Below, piece by piece: positions 1 to 8,000 of a stretch of DNA of 40,958 nt. Origin of the DNA: Spirochaetales bacterium (lineage in GTDB: Bacteria > Spirochaetota > Spirochaetia > Treponematales > Treponemataceae); the NCBI GenBank assembly GCA_003246335.1, contig QKAR01000064.1, forward strand, positions 1-40,958, given 5' to 3'. Below the pieces are notes generated by a model, which had not been told where the DNA came from, did not search any database, and saw only the letters and a list, made by a program, of their open reading frames with translations. The position numbers and the translations under genes were made by a program. Each line of letters opens with the position of its first letter. The stretch's first letter is position 1.

Positions 1-1
1 G

Positions 2-346
2 TACGCGTATGCGTTAGCCTCAACGGGAAAGATAGAAGAAGCCCTGCGGCTGTACGGTGCCTTATACCAAGAAAGGCCCGACGATTCTACCCGAGCCCGA
101 AATTACGCGGAACTGCTTTTTCTCGCCGGCCATGATGCCGACTCCTCCGAGATGGTCGCCATGCTTAAGGATAAGTTCGCCGATTCTCCGGGCGCGAAAG
201 ACATCGCCGCATTAGAGAAGAAAATCGCCGACGCGACGGCCCCTCCGCAAACAGCAGCCTCGCCGTCCGCGGACCCGGCGGGCGGCGCCGATTCCTCCAC
301 CAGTCAAACCTCGGTCGCGCCGCCTTCCCCGACGACCGCTCCCTGA
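2..346 (+). CDS. TPR-like protein, C-terminal part only
   Basis: The reading frame is open from the window edge to a TGA at 344-346, so only the last 114 residues are visible and the start lies upstream. The first part looks like helical tetratricopeptide (TPR) repeat: alternating small and aromatic residues such as YALASTGKIEEALRLY, then PDDSTRARNYAELLFLAG. The end (from about position 230) is a low-complexity Ala/Pro/Ser/Thr tail. TPR repeats are protein-protein interaction scaffolds; no specific partner can be named. The last 43 bases overlap the end of the convergent thiI gene. The repeat call rests on pattern only, and a full-length view could reveal a lipoprotein or membrane protein. 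Confidence 0.65.
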   Translation, partial: YAYALASTGKIEEALRLYGALYQERPDDSTRARNYAELLFLAGHDADSSEMVAMLKDKFADSPGAKDIAALEKKIADATAPPQTAASPSADPAGGADSSTSQTSVAPPSPTTAP

Positions 347-1515
347 GCCGCGTTCCAGGAAAAACGTTTGTGCTCCCGCGCCGCGATGGCCTCGTCTAAA
401 AGAGGCTGAATTTCCAGAGCCTCGTAAATTGCCGCCGTCGCCGCTTGCTCCGCGCGGAGCACGGGATGCTTCGGAGAGAATAATACGCAGCAATCCTCAT
501 AGGGAAGGATCGAGATGCCGTATGAGCCGATTTTCGTCGCGGTTTCGATGATTTCCTCTTTATCCATCCCGACGAGCGGGCGCATCACCGGAAAGGCGGC
601 GTACGAGTTGGTGACGCTCATGTTTTCCACCGTTTGGCTCGCGACTTGGCCGAGGCTTTCGCCGGTAATTATCGTTTTCGCGCCGGTAAGCTCGCACATG
701 CGGTTCGCGACTTTCATCATGCAGATACGCAGCATAAGCGTCGCGTAGTCGGCGGGCGCGGCGTCCCTAATGCGCTGTTGCACTTTCGTGAACGGGACGA
801 TGTTAATGTGCGTGCCAAGCCCGAAGGATGCGAGAATTTTCGCGAGATTCTCGACTTTTTCCTGCGCCTCCGGAGAAGTGTAGGGGTGAGAGTGGAAGTA
901 GAGGCAATCGATTTTCATGCCGCGGCGGATCATTCGATAGCCGGCGACGGGCGAGTCGATCCCCCCGGAAAGGAGGAGCAATCCCTTTCCCCCGGTTCCG
1001 CAGGGCAAGCCTCGGTGGCCCTTTCGCTCGGGTCCGTAGACGAAACACCGCTCGCGAACCTCAACTGAAATTTTCGCGTCGGGTTTGTGCACGTCGACCG
1101 GCAAAATTCCTCGCTCATACACCGCTTCCCCCGCGAGGCTCGCGATTTCGAAAGAATTGAGCGGGAAGCTCTTGTCGGACCTTCTCGCGTTAATTTTAAA
1201 CGACCGCGCGCCTGAGTCGCGCGCCTTTTGCGCCTCGACGATAACAGCCTCTTGGATGGCCTCAATGGTCTTGGGAACGACGGTCGCGCGCGACCAACCG
1301 GTTATGCCGATTAAGTGGGAAAGCGCGTACTCGATGGCCGGAACCGACTCCTCCGGACCCTCTACGGTCATGCGACCCGCGCGTAGGACGACTTTCGCGC
1401 GCTGGCCATCAAGGTAGGCTTGGGCGTTTTGCACGAGTCGCTGCTCGAAATCCTTGAGGTTCCCGCCTTTCAGCGTTAGTTCCCCGATCTTCACGAGGTA
1501 TACGGCTTGTTCCAT
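304..1515 (-). CDS. thiI: tRNA 4-thiouridine synthase ThiI (no rhodanese domain)
   Basis: 403 residues. ThiI activates a uridine in tRNA (U8) by adenylation and inserts sulfur to make 4-thiouridine; in some bacteria it also supports thiazole synthesis. The N-terminal part fits the ferredoxin-like/THUMP RNA-binding region (about 1-165). The PP-loop motif LSGGIDS lies near residue 180, and a conserved DCC-LFSPKHP segment carrying the candidate catalytic cysteine lies near 340. The protein ends soon after, so the C-terminal rhodanese domain of the longer E. coli enzyme (about 480 residues) is absent, as in Bacillus ThiI. The ATG at 1515 has a strong AAGGAG 7 bases upstream that overlaps the stop of the nifS-like gene, 10 bases away. 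The two probably act as sulfur donor and acceptor. Its last 43 bases are antisense to the end of the convergent TPR gene. Confidence 0.95.
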   Translation of the reverse strand: MEQAVYLVKIGELTLKGGNLKDFEQRLVQNAQAYLDGQRAKVVLRAGRMTVEGPEESVPAIEYALSHLIGITGWSRATVVPKTIEAIQEAVIVEAQKARDSGARSFKINARRSDKSFPLNSFEIASLAGEAVYERGILPVDVHKPDAKISVEVRERCFVYGPERKGHRGLPCGTGGKGLLLLSGGIDSPVAGYRMIRRGMKIDCLYFHSHPYTSPEAQEKVENLAKILASFGLGTHINIVPFTKVQQRIRDAAPADYATLMLRICMMKVANRMCELTGAKTIITGESLGQVASQTVENMSVTNSYAAFPVMRPLVGMDKEEIIETATKIGSYGISILPYEDCCVLFSPKHPVLRAEQAATAAIYEALEIQPLLDEAIAAREHKRFSWNAAQGAVVGEGGATEV

Positions 1516-1525
1516 GAAATTCTCC

Positions 1526-2662
1526 TTACAGGGTCTCGAGGGTCGAGCGAACCGCGTTCACGAGCGAATGAACTTCCTCGCCGTCGGTATGGAAACCGAT
1601 GGAAACGCGAAACGCGTTTCTCTGGGCGTCGGGAGCGATGCGCATCGAGTCGAGAACGGGCCTCGTTTTCTTTTTTGACGAGCATGCGGATCCCGTGGAA
1701 ATGTAAACGCCCCGATCCGATAGCGCGCGGACGAAAACCTCGCCGGGAATCGACGAGTTCGTGAATTGCGCGACGTAGGGCGAAAAGCGCTCGTCGTCTG
1801 CGCCGCGCGAGCTCGGTATCGCGGAAACGCCGGGTATCGCGGTGAGTTCGCCGATGATATTCGCCATGGTTTCGCGGGCGTTTCCGCGCTCTCGGTCGCG
1901 GTCTATCGCCTCAAGGCAACGGGCGATCGCCTCCGCGCCCGCGACGTTCTCGGTTCCGGGACGAATGCCCGACTCCTGTCCGCCGCCCCGAATGAACGGC
2001 TCGATTTTATGAGCGAGATATAGTAAGCCGATGCCTCGCGGCCCGCGTATTTTGTGGGCGCTAATGGCCACCGAATCGATGCCGGGATGGGAAACGCAGA
2101 GAGTGGTTTTACCGATCGCCTGCACCGCGTCTACGTGAAAATGCGGTTTTTTTTTCCCCTCAAATCGCCGTCGAAGAGTGTCAGCGATTTTTTCCACGGG
2201 CTGAATCGCGCCGGTTTCGTTATTTACCGCCATGACGGCTACGTACGCGGTATCTTCGCGCACCGTCGCGAGAACCGCTTCCTCCGTGACGAAGCCATTT
2301 CGATCGGTCGGTATCGTGAGGATTTTCCATCCAAGGCGGTCAAGCGATTTCGCCTGCTCGACGATGGCGGGGTGCTCAATGGCGCTAATGGCTATCGTTC
2401 CCCGCACGGGTCGCTCAAGGAGGGCGAGTAGGGGAAGGTGGTCGCTTTCGGTGCCGCCGGAGGTAAAGTAAAGCGTTTCGGGCGGCACTCGCAAGCACCG
2501 CGCCGCGCGAGATCGGGCGGACGCGAGAAGTTCCGCGGCCTTTTTCCCCTCGGCATGGACGCTTGACGGATTCGCGTAACAGGAAAGGGAGATCCTCAGC
2601 GACTCCTCGAGAATTTCGCCGTCGGCGGGCGCCGTGGCCGCCCAATCGAAATAGGCTGTCAC
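1526..2662 (-). CDS. nifS: Cysteine desulfurase (NifS/NifZ-like)
   Basis: 378 residues, a PLP-dependent aminotransferase-fold enzyme that converts cysteine to alanine and a protein-bound persulfide. Landmarks: N-terminal YFDWAATAP; TSGGTESDH in the cofactor pocket; AISAHKIRGPRG with the PLP-binding lysine; GGGQESGIRPGTEN; and STGSACSSKKK with the persulfide cysteine near residue 325. The start is GTG at 2662, overlapping the aroB stop as GTGA, which implies translational coupling. Its position directly before a rhodanese-less thiI matches the Bacillus subtilis NifZ-ThiI pair, where a dedicated desulfurase supplies sulfur for tRNA 4-thiouridine. A role in Fe-S assembly cannot be excluded, but no scaffold gene (iscU, sufU or nifU) is in the window. 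Confidence 0.93.
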   Translation of the reverse strand: MTAYFDWAATAPADGEILEESLRISLSCYANPSSVHAEGKKAAELLASARSRAARCLRVPPETLYFTSGGTESDHLPLLALLERPVRGTIAISAIEHPAIVEQAKSLDRLGWKILTIPTDRNGFVTEEAVLATVREDTAYVAVMAVNNETGAIQPVEKIADTLRRRFEGKKKPHFHVDAVQAIGKTTLCVSHPGIDSVAISAHKIRGPRGIGLLYLAHKIEPFIRGGGQESGIRPGTENVAGAEAIARCLEAIDRDRERGNARETMANIIGELTAIPGVSAIPSSRGADDERFSPYVAQFTNSSIPGEVFVRALSDRGVYISTGSACSSKKKTRPVLDSMRIAPDAQRNAFRVSIGFHTDGEEVHSLVNAVRSTLETL

Positions 2663-3747
2663 GAAAGTACCGCCAGCACCTCGGCATCGTCGACTTCGGT
2701 GACGAGCGTGGAATTCATTTCGCGCTGAAGGACGAATTTAACGACGCCGTTTCTTTTTTTCTTATCGCTTTTCATCGCGGCAAGGAGTGCCGTCGCGATC
2801 TCCGTTTCCGTCGCCTGGCCGGCCTCTACGCGCCGTCGCATGAACGGGTGAATCGGGTCCGCGGACCAGCCGAAGCCGGTCAGGGCGGGAAGTACCTCGG
2901 CCCGATATTCGGGGTCGGTGATGCCGAGCCGCTCTCCGAGCGCGAGCGCCCGCGCGATTCCCCAGGCGACGGCGTCCCCGTGCGTGACTGCGCCGAAGCC
3001 CGCGACGCTTTCAAGCGCGTGCGCGAACGTATGCCCGAAATTAAGGAACATGCGCTCACCCGATTCTCGAAGGTCCCGTTCCACGACATGGGCTTTCGCC
3101 TGGACGCAGCGCTTCACGGCGTCAAGCAAAAGCTCGGGATTTCGGTCGAGAATTTCGGTTCGTCGCTCGCTCAGTATCTGAAAGAGTTTTGGCGCGTACA
3201 GCAGGGCCGTTTTGAACACCTCGGCTAGACCCGAAAGAAATTCCGCTTCGGGAAGGCTCTCGAGGGCGGCGACCGAGACGTGTATGGCGCGCGCGGGATA
3301 GAACGTCCCCACGCAGTTTTTATAGTTTTCGAAATCGACGGCGGTTTTGCCTCCGACTGCGGCGTCCGCCATGGCGAGAAGCGTCGTCGGCACGAGCTCG
3401 ACTTGGGCCCCGCGCATATAAATCGACGCAGCGAACGCCGTCATGTCGGTAACGACCCCGCCGCCGAAACCGACGAAAAGGCTGTCCCTGCCGAGGCCTG
3501 CTTCCAGCGCTAAGGAGAGTATTTTTTCGAGTTCCCGCAACGTTTTGGACGACTCTCCGGCGGGTATGACGGCGACGGGAACCGTAGTGTCGAAACCTTC
3601 CGCCTGCTGGAGTAGGGAGAGCGTGTTTGAATCCGCGACGTATATGCCGCCGGCGGCCGGCATCCGGGGTACTGCGATAGCCGGGTGGAAGTGCACGGAA
3701 ACCGGCCCGGTCGCCACAGAGAACGTGAAAGTGTCCATGGCGGGCAT
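2659..3747 (-). CDS. aroB: 3-dehydroquinate synthase
   Basis: 362 residues, the usual length. AroB converts DAHP to 3-dehydroquinate in the shikimate pathway using NAD and a divalent metal. Visible motifs in order: PAGESSKT, GGGVVTDMTAF, YMRG, PTTLLAMADAAVGGKT, KNCVGTF, GLAEVFKTALL, LNFGHTFAHALE (metal ligand His), HGDAVAWG and a C-terminal MKSDKKKRNG. The glycine motif departs from the usual GGGVxGDxAGF (T and TA replace G and AG), but the lysine, histidine and glutamate positions are kept, so dehydroquinate synthase is preferred over related sugar-phosphate cyclases. Two ATGs are possible (3747 and 3738). The first lies one base from the preceding stop. The gene sits in a tight operon and overlaps the nifS-like start by 4 bases. 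Confidence 0.92.
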   Translation of the reverse strand: MPAMDTFTFSVATGPVSVHFHPAIAVPRMPAAGGIYVADSNTLSLLQQAEGFDTTVPVAVIPAGESSKTLRELEKILSLALEAGLGRDSLFVGFGGGVVTDMTAFAASIYMRGAQVELVPTTLLAMADAAVGGKTAVDFENYKNCVGTFYPARAIHVSVAALESLPEAEFLSGLAEVFKTALLYAPKLFQILSERRTEILDRNPELLLDAVKRCVQAKAHVVERDLRESGERMFLNFGHTFAHALESVAGFGAVTHGDAVAWGIARALALGERLGITDPEYRAEVLPALTGFGWSADPIHPFMRRRVEAGQATETEIATALLAAMKSDKKKRNGVVKFVLQREMNSTLVTEVDDAEVLAVLS

Positions 3748-3748
3748 T

Positions 3749-4372
3749 TTAGTAGGTATTGTCGTTCATTGCAAGGAATCCTTGCCGTACTTTCTCAAGG
3801 CGCGCTAATTCGCGTTGGATGGTCCGTTCGTAATCAAGCGTGCCGTCAGCGATTTTTTGCCGCTCGTCTTCCCAACTTTGTAAGTCGGTCAGGAATAAAA
3901 ATTTGAATTCGCGGACATTCGCTTTTTCGGCCCATTGCCGCGCTTCGACCCAATAAGTTTCGGCCGTTTTATAGCAGGTTTCCGCGGTCGTTAAGCTATC
4001 GAGGTTTTGCGTTTTCCAGGGCGCATTGTAAAAGTAGGCGACTTGCTTATCCCATTTACTGCCGAGACGAAGATGCTGCTCGACGAGCTTCAAATTAATA
4101 TGCATCATGAAAAGATAGCGATATTTTTCCCATTCTTTTTCCGTCGAAATTTTCCCGAGCGCGTAAAGGGGATTGCAGAAATCAGCCTCCACCGCTCGTT
4201 CGAGCCAATAGATGTTTTCCATCGTGTCGTCGGGAGCTTGGCTGTAATGGACGTGATAGAGCGAGTAGAACTCTTCCTTATATTTGACGACGTAGGCAGA
4301 GCTCGGGTACGAGCTTATGGCAAGAAAGGCGAGGGTCAATATGAGCCGTACGGCGCGAATCGGGGCTTTCAT
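3749..4372 (-). CDS. Exported protein of unknown function
   Basis: 207 residues when started at the ATG at 4372, which overlaps the tmk stop as ATGA. An upstream ATG at 4408 in the same frame would add 12 residues and lengthen the overlap, so it is less likely. The N-terminus (KAPIRAVRLILTLAFLAISS) is a good signal peptide with a possible cleavage after SSA near residue 26. The mature part is rich in Tyr, Trp, Glu and Lys (for example YSLYHVHYSQAPDD and NIYWLERAVEADFCNPLYALG). It is predicted largely helical, with a weak resemblance to TPR/Sel1-type helices. I do not recognise a named family; it is probably a periplasmic or surface-facing helical protein found among treponemes. Operon position beside tmk and aroB does not suggest a function. 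Confidence 0.75.
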   Translation of the reverse strand: MKAPIRAVRLILTLAFLAISSYPSSAYVVKYKEEFYSLYHVHYSQAPDDTMENIYWLERAVEADFCNPLYALGKISTEKEWEKYRYLFMMHINLKLVEQHLRLGSKWDKQVAYFYNAPWKTQNLDSLTTAETCYKTAETYWVEARQWAEKANVREFKFLFLTDLQSWEDERQKIADGTLDYERTIQRELARLEKVRQGFLAMNDNTY

Positions 4373-5010
4373 CCCTTTATTTTCGGCAAATCCTTCGCGA
4401 TGCTCCATATTTTTTCTGCGATCACGTCGATGCCCTCGGTAGCGTCGAGTCGGACGACGCGCATTTCGGGCTCCGTCGCCTCGAATTCCGCAATGATGGC
4501 TAAAAACCTATCGCGTACTTTTTTTTGAAATTCCGTCGTTTCGTAAATTTCCCTCGTACCGTTGCGCTTTTCCACGCGCTTCATCGCGGTTTCGGGGTCA
4601 ATATCGAAAAAGAAAAGGAATTCGGGGAGGGGAAAATCCTCGTTTTGCGCGCGAACGAGGTCGGCTTTTACCGTTTCCCCTTGATAGGCAAAACTGGAAA
4701 AGACGTATCGATCGGAAAAGACAGCCTTTCCCTGCCGAAGTTGGCTCAGAATACCGTCGGTCCCATAGAGGTGCTCATTGCGGTCCGCGGCGAAAAGGCG
4801 GGCGACCGTCTCGGCTTCGAGCGAAACTTCGCCGCGCAGTACGGCGCGTATGAGTTTTCCGACGCAACTCGCCGTCGGTTCCGCCGTAAAATAAACCGGG
4901 GCGCCTCCGGACGGCGACGATTTCCCATATTGTTCTTTGAGTAGTCCGAGTTGCGTCGTTGTCCCGGTTCCATCGATGCCCTCAAAAACGGCGAAATTAC
5001 GCAATATCAT
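4369..5010 (-). CDS. tmk: Thymidylate kinase with atypical P-loop
   Basis: 213 residues, normal size for dTMP kinase, which phosphorylates dTMP to dTDP. Family marks: FEGIDGTGTTTQ near the N-terminus, the DRYVFSS-AYQG segment near residue 100 (substrate Arg/Ser), FFFDIDPETAMKR, and an Arg-containing lid region RNGTREIYE. The P-loop is unusual. The family consensus is GxDGxGK(S/T)T, but residue 17 here is Thr (codon ACA at 4962-4960) where the phosphate-binding Lys should be. The rest of the protein is intact, so this looks like a functional variant rather than decay. The start is ATG at 5010, with alternative initiation unlikely because the motif starts at residue 9. It is the first gene of the five-gene minus-strand operon and is divergent from tamB. 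Confidence 0.88.
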   Translation of the reverse strand: MILRNFAVFEGIDGTGTTTQLGLLKEQYGKSSPSGGAPVYFTAEPTASCVGKLIRAVLRGEVSLEAETVARLFAADRNEHLYGTDGILSQLRQGKAVFSDRYVFSSFAYQGETVKADLVRAQNEDFPLPEFLFFFDIDPETAMKRVEKRNGTREIYETTEFQKKVRDRFLAIIAEFEATEPEMRVVRLDATEGIDVIAEKIWSIAKDLPKIKG

Positions 5011-5055
5011 AATGTGATAATATCCTAATTTCTGCTATGATTCCATAACAAGGAT
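5011..5055. promoter_or_regulatory. Divergent intergenic region between tmk and tamB
   Basis: This 45-base AT-rich gap separates divergent starts, so it should hold promoters for both operons. On the minus strand TTGTTA and TAGGAT are spaced 18 bases apart just before tmk, a plausible sigma-70-type pair. On the plus strand TATGAT lies at 5036-5041 and an AAGGA ribosome-binding site directly precedes the tamB ATG, but no convincing -35 is visible. Confidence 0.35.
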
Positions 5056-8000
5056 ATGACACGCGCCGAAATCCGACATACCTTCGAAATCATCATGTTC
5101 CTCATCCTGCTCGTGGGCGCTTTTTTTTTATTGCCGGTCGCCGCGCGCCGTATTGACGGCGCCATTACCGACTTTCGCGATTATTTCTTAGGAGAGTTCG
5201 AGGCGCAGACCGGCTTGGCCGTTTCCTACTCAAGCCTCTCTCCGTCGCTGTTGCGGTCGCTTCACGTGAAGGATTTGCGTATACGCGACGCCACGACCGG
5301 AGCCGTGCTGGCGAGCGTTACGGATTTATCCGTTTCCTATAATTTTGGCGACCTGCTGCGCGGGAATGTCCCTGGATCCATCCGCGAAATATCGGTACGC
5401 TCGGCCAGTGTATCCATCGATCGCGCGCGCGAGGCGGAACTTTTTTCCCGGTTGGCGAAGATTGCCCGAACGGGTAAAAAACCTTCTTTTTTATCCCGTT
5501 TGTTCGACTCCCTTTCCGACGGCAGAACGGTCAAAATCCGTTTGCGCAGAATTGACGTAAGCGTCACCGACGGCGCTTCTCGCTGGTCGGGAACCGTTTC
5601 CCAGGGGCTCGCGACGCTCGATCGCAATGGCCTTTCGTTTAACGCGTCGAGCGTTTTCAGCGGCGCTTTCCGGCCCGTACTGACGCTCGACGAAATAAAG
5701 GCGGACGCCCAAATTTCGGGATTCGTCGACCGTTCATTCACCTCGGGAACGGGGTCGGTCATCGTCAATTCCCTTTCTTCGGGACCTTATTCCGTGCGTC
5801 GGGTCGGTTTTGTCCTATCGTATCGGGATTCTTTGCTCGATATCTCTTCCCGCGGCAGTCTTGAGCCGATCGACGTTCACGCGACGGTTGATCTTTCGAA
5901 GCATACCGTCGCGGCGTCCTTTGAATGCGAGAATTTTCTTCCACTCCGTTGGCTTCGCGTCGATTCCCGCGCGCGATTGAAATTTCCTCCCGGGCTCTCG
6001 TCGGCGACGCTTACCGGACGGGCGAATTTTCTTTTAGCGCGCGGCGCGTATCCCGAATTTTCCGCGGACCTTTCTGCCTCGATTCCTTCATCCGTATACG
6101 GCGGTGGAATTATTCGGGTCTCTTGCTCGGAAAAGGCGGGCAAGCTCGAAATTCCCCTTCTTTCCGCCGTGGGGAGCCGTATTGACGCGGAAGGCTCCCT
6201 TTTCGTGGACATTCCCGCGCGAATTCCCGAAGGCATGCTCAGCGTAAAGCGATTGGTGGTCCGAAAGGGCGTTGACGTCTCCGGCGACGTGTACGTACAG
6301 CGCGAGAAAAATGGTTTTGGCTGCCTCATTCCGGAACTCGCCGTAAATGAGGGTCGGTTATCGGCCGTTGAGGTCGGCGTTTCGTACGCATCCGGCTCGT
6401 TTAGTTTTTCGGCTTCCGCGTATGATTCGTCGGGCCAAATTGCCGCAGATGGCTCGATAACGATGGGCCAATCTAAATTTCTCCAGCTCTACGCCTCTTT
6501 TGATACGGTTAGCGTGCAAAACGCGGCGAACGTCTTGGTGCCGATCGCGCTTCCGGACGCCGACGCGCGGAGCGTTTCGTCTCACTTGGCTTCGTACGCG
6601 CTGACGACCGAAGTGTACGTATCTACCGATTTTCATTCGTTCTCGTTCAATTGCACTCGACTCATTTTCGCTTCCGACAAGAAAAATGGCTTATATTTAT
6701 TGCTTTCGGCGAAAGGCAATCAAAATGGCGTCGATTTGACCGATATCGCGCTTTCGAAGGGTTCGTACGCCATTACCGGCAATATTGCGTCGAATTTCGA
6801 CGAAGCCGGCGGGATACTGTTTAACGTGGATTGCGCGGTGAATGGGCTTCCGTATACGGCGACCGGGTCGTGGGGACATGGCGTCCTGACTTTGTACGGG
6901 GATTACGGGCTGGCTTGTTCGGCTATCGTCGATCCCTCCGGTGGCGTTTCGGGATCGATCGCCGCGCACGAATTACCGATCCCGGTCGACAAGTATCTTT
7001 TTTCATTGTCCCTTAACGCCGGTTTCGAGTTTTTCTCCTCGTCGGATTGGCGGGTTTCCGTGAATGAGGGCTCTATTGAGGAAATGGGGAACGTGTTGCC
7101 CCTTTCTACCGTTTTTTCTTTTAGCGCCCTGATTAATCCCTCGGGCGTAAACGTTACGTCGATGTCGGTTGCCGATCGGCGATCGGTACTTACCGGTTTT
7201 ATGGATCTCAATCTCGATCCGGGAGTTGCCTCTTTTTCGGCGTCGCTGTCCTCGGCCGACGCGACCGAAACCGTGGGGATAGGTTTTTCCGTTTCGCGGG
7301 ATCAGCTTCAAACGATAACTGGCCACGCTGATTTTCGCGGCGTTCCGCTGATGCGCTTCCTTCCCGGCCAACCCGCGTCGAGCGTTTGCTCTTTTTCCGC
7401 GGAGGTTTCGGGAACGATTCCCGATCCGCGATGTACCGTGAAGCTCATCGATTCAAGGTGCTTACTTAACGAATATGACTTGACCGCGAAGGGTCTCATT
7501 ACCGCCGATCGCGCGAGCGCCGTCGTTAGCGACGCATCGGTCTCATGGCGCGGCTTGAGCTTTTCGCAGTTAACCGGTTCAGCCGACTTCGCCGCGCGGA
7601 CTGCCAGCGTGGAAACGGATTTTTCGTCGATTCTAGGTTCTTCCGCGATAACGTCGCACATCGCTTTGAATTTGGCCTCCGAAAAACCCGGGGAGACGGA
7701 GGCGCTTTCGCCTGAAACTCTCGCGGAAGGGCTGCAGCGCGTTACCCTGACCTGCGCGGTTTCGGACACGAAGTGGAAGTCGTTCTCCCAGGGAAAAACT
7801 TTCGTCTCGACAGTAACCCATGAACCCGGCATGACGCTTTTGTCGGCGGGCGCGAACGACGCCATTTCGGGCTATTTGCTCGATGACGGCTCGTTTTCCC
7901 TTGACGCGAACGAGAGCCTTCCCCTTTCGTTTCGGGCCAATGGCGCGATCACGAGCGAGACCGTGTCGCTTCAAATCGACGATATCCTTACCGATTTGCC

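Noticed and set aside
4007-4528. 173-codon plus-strand frame across the exported hypothetical gene and tmk
   Set aside because: Antisense to a gene with a signal peptide and to tmk; no own start signal.
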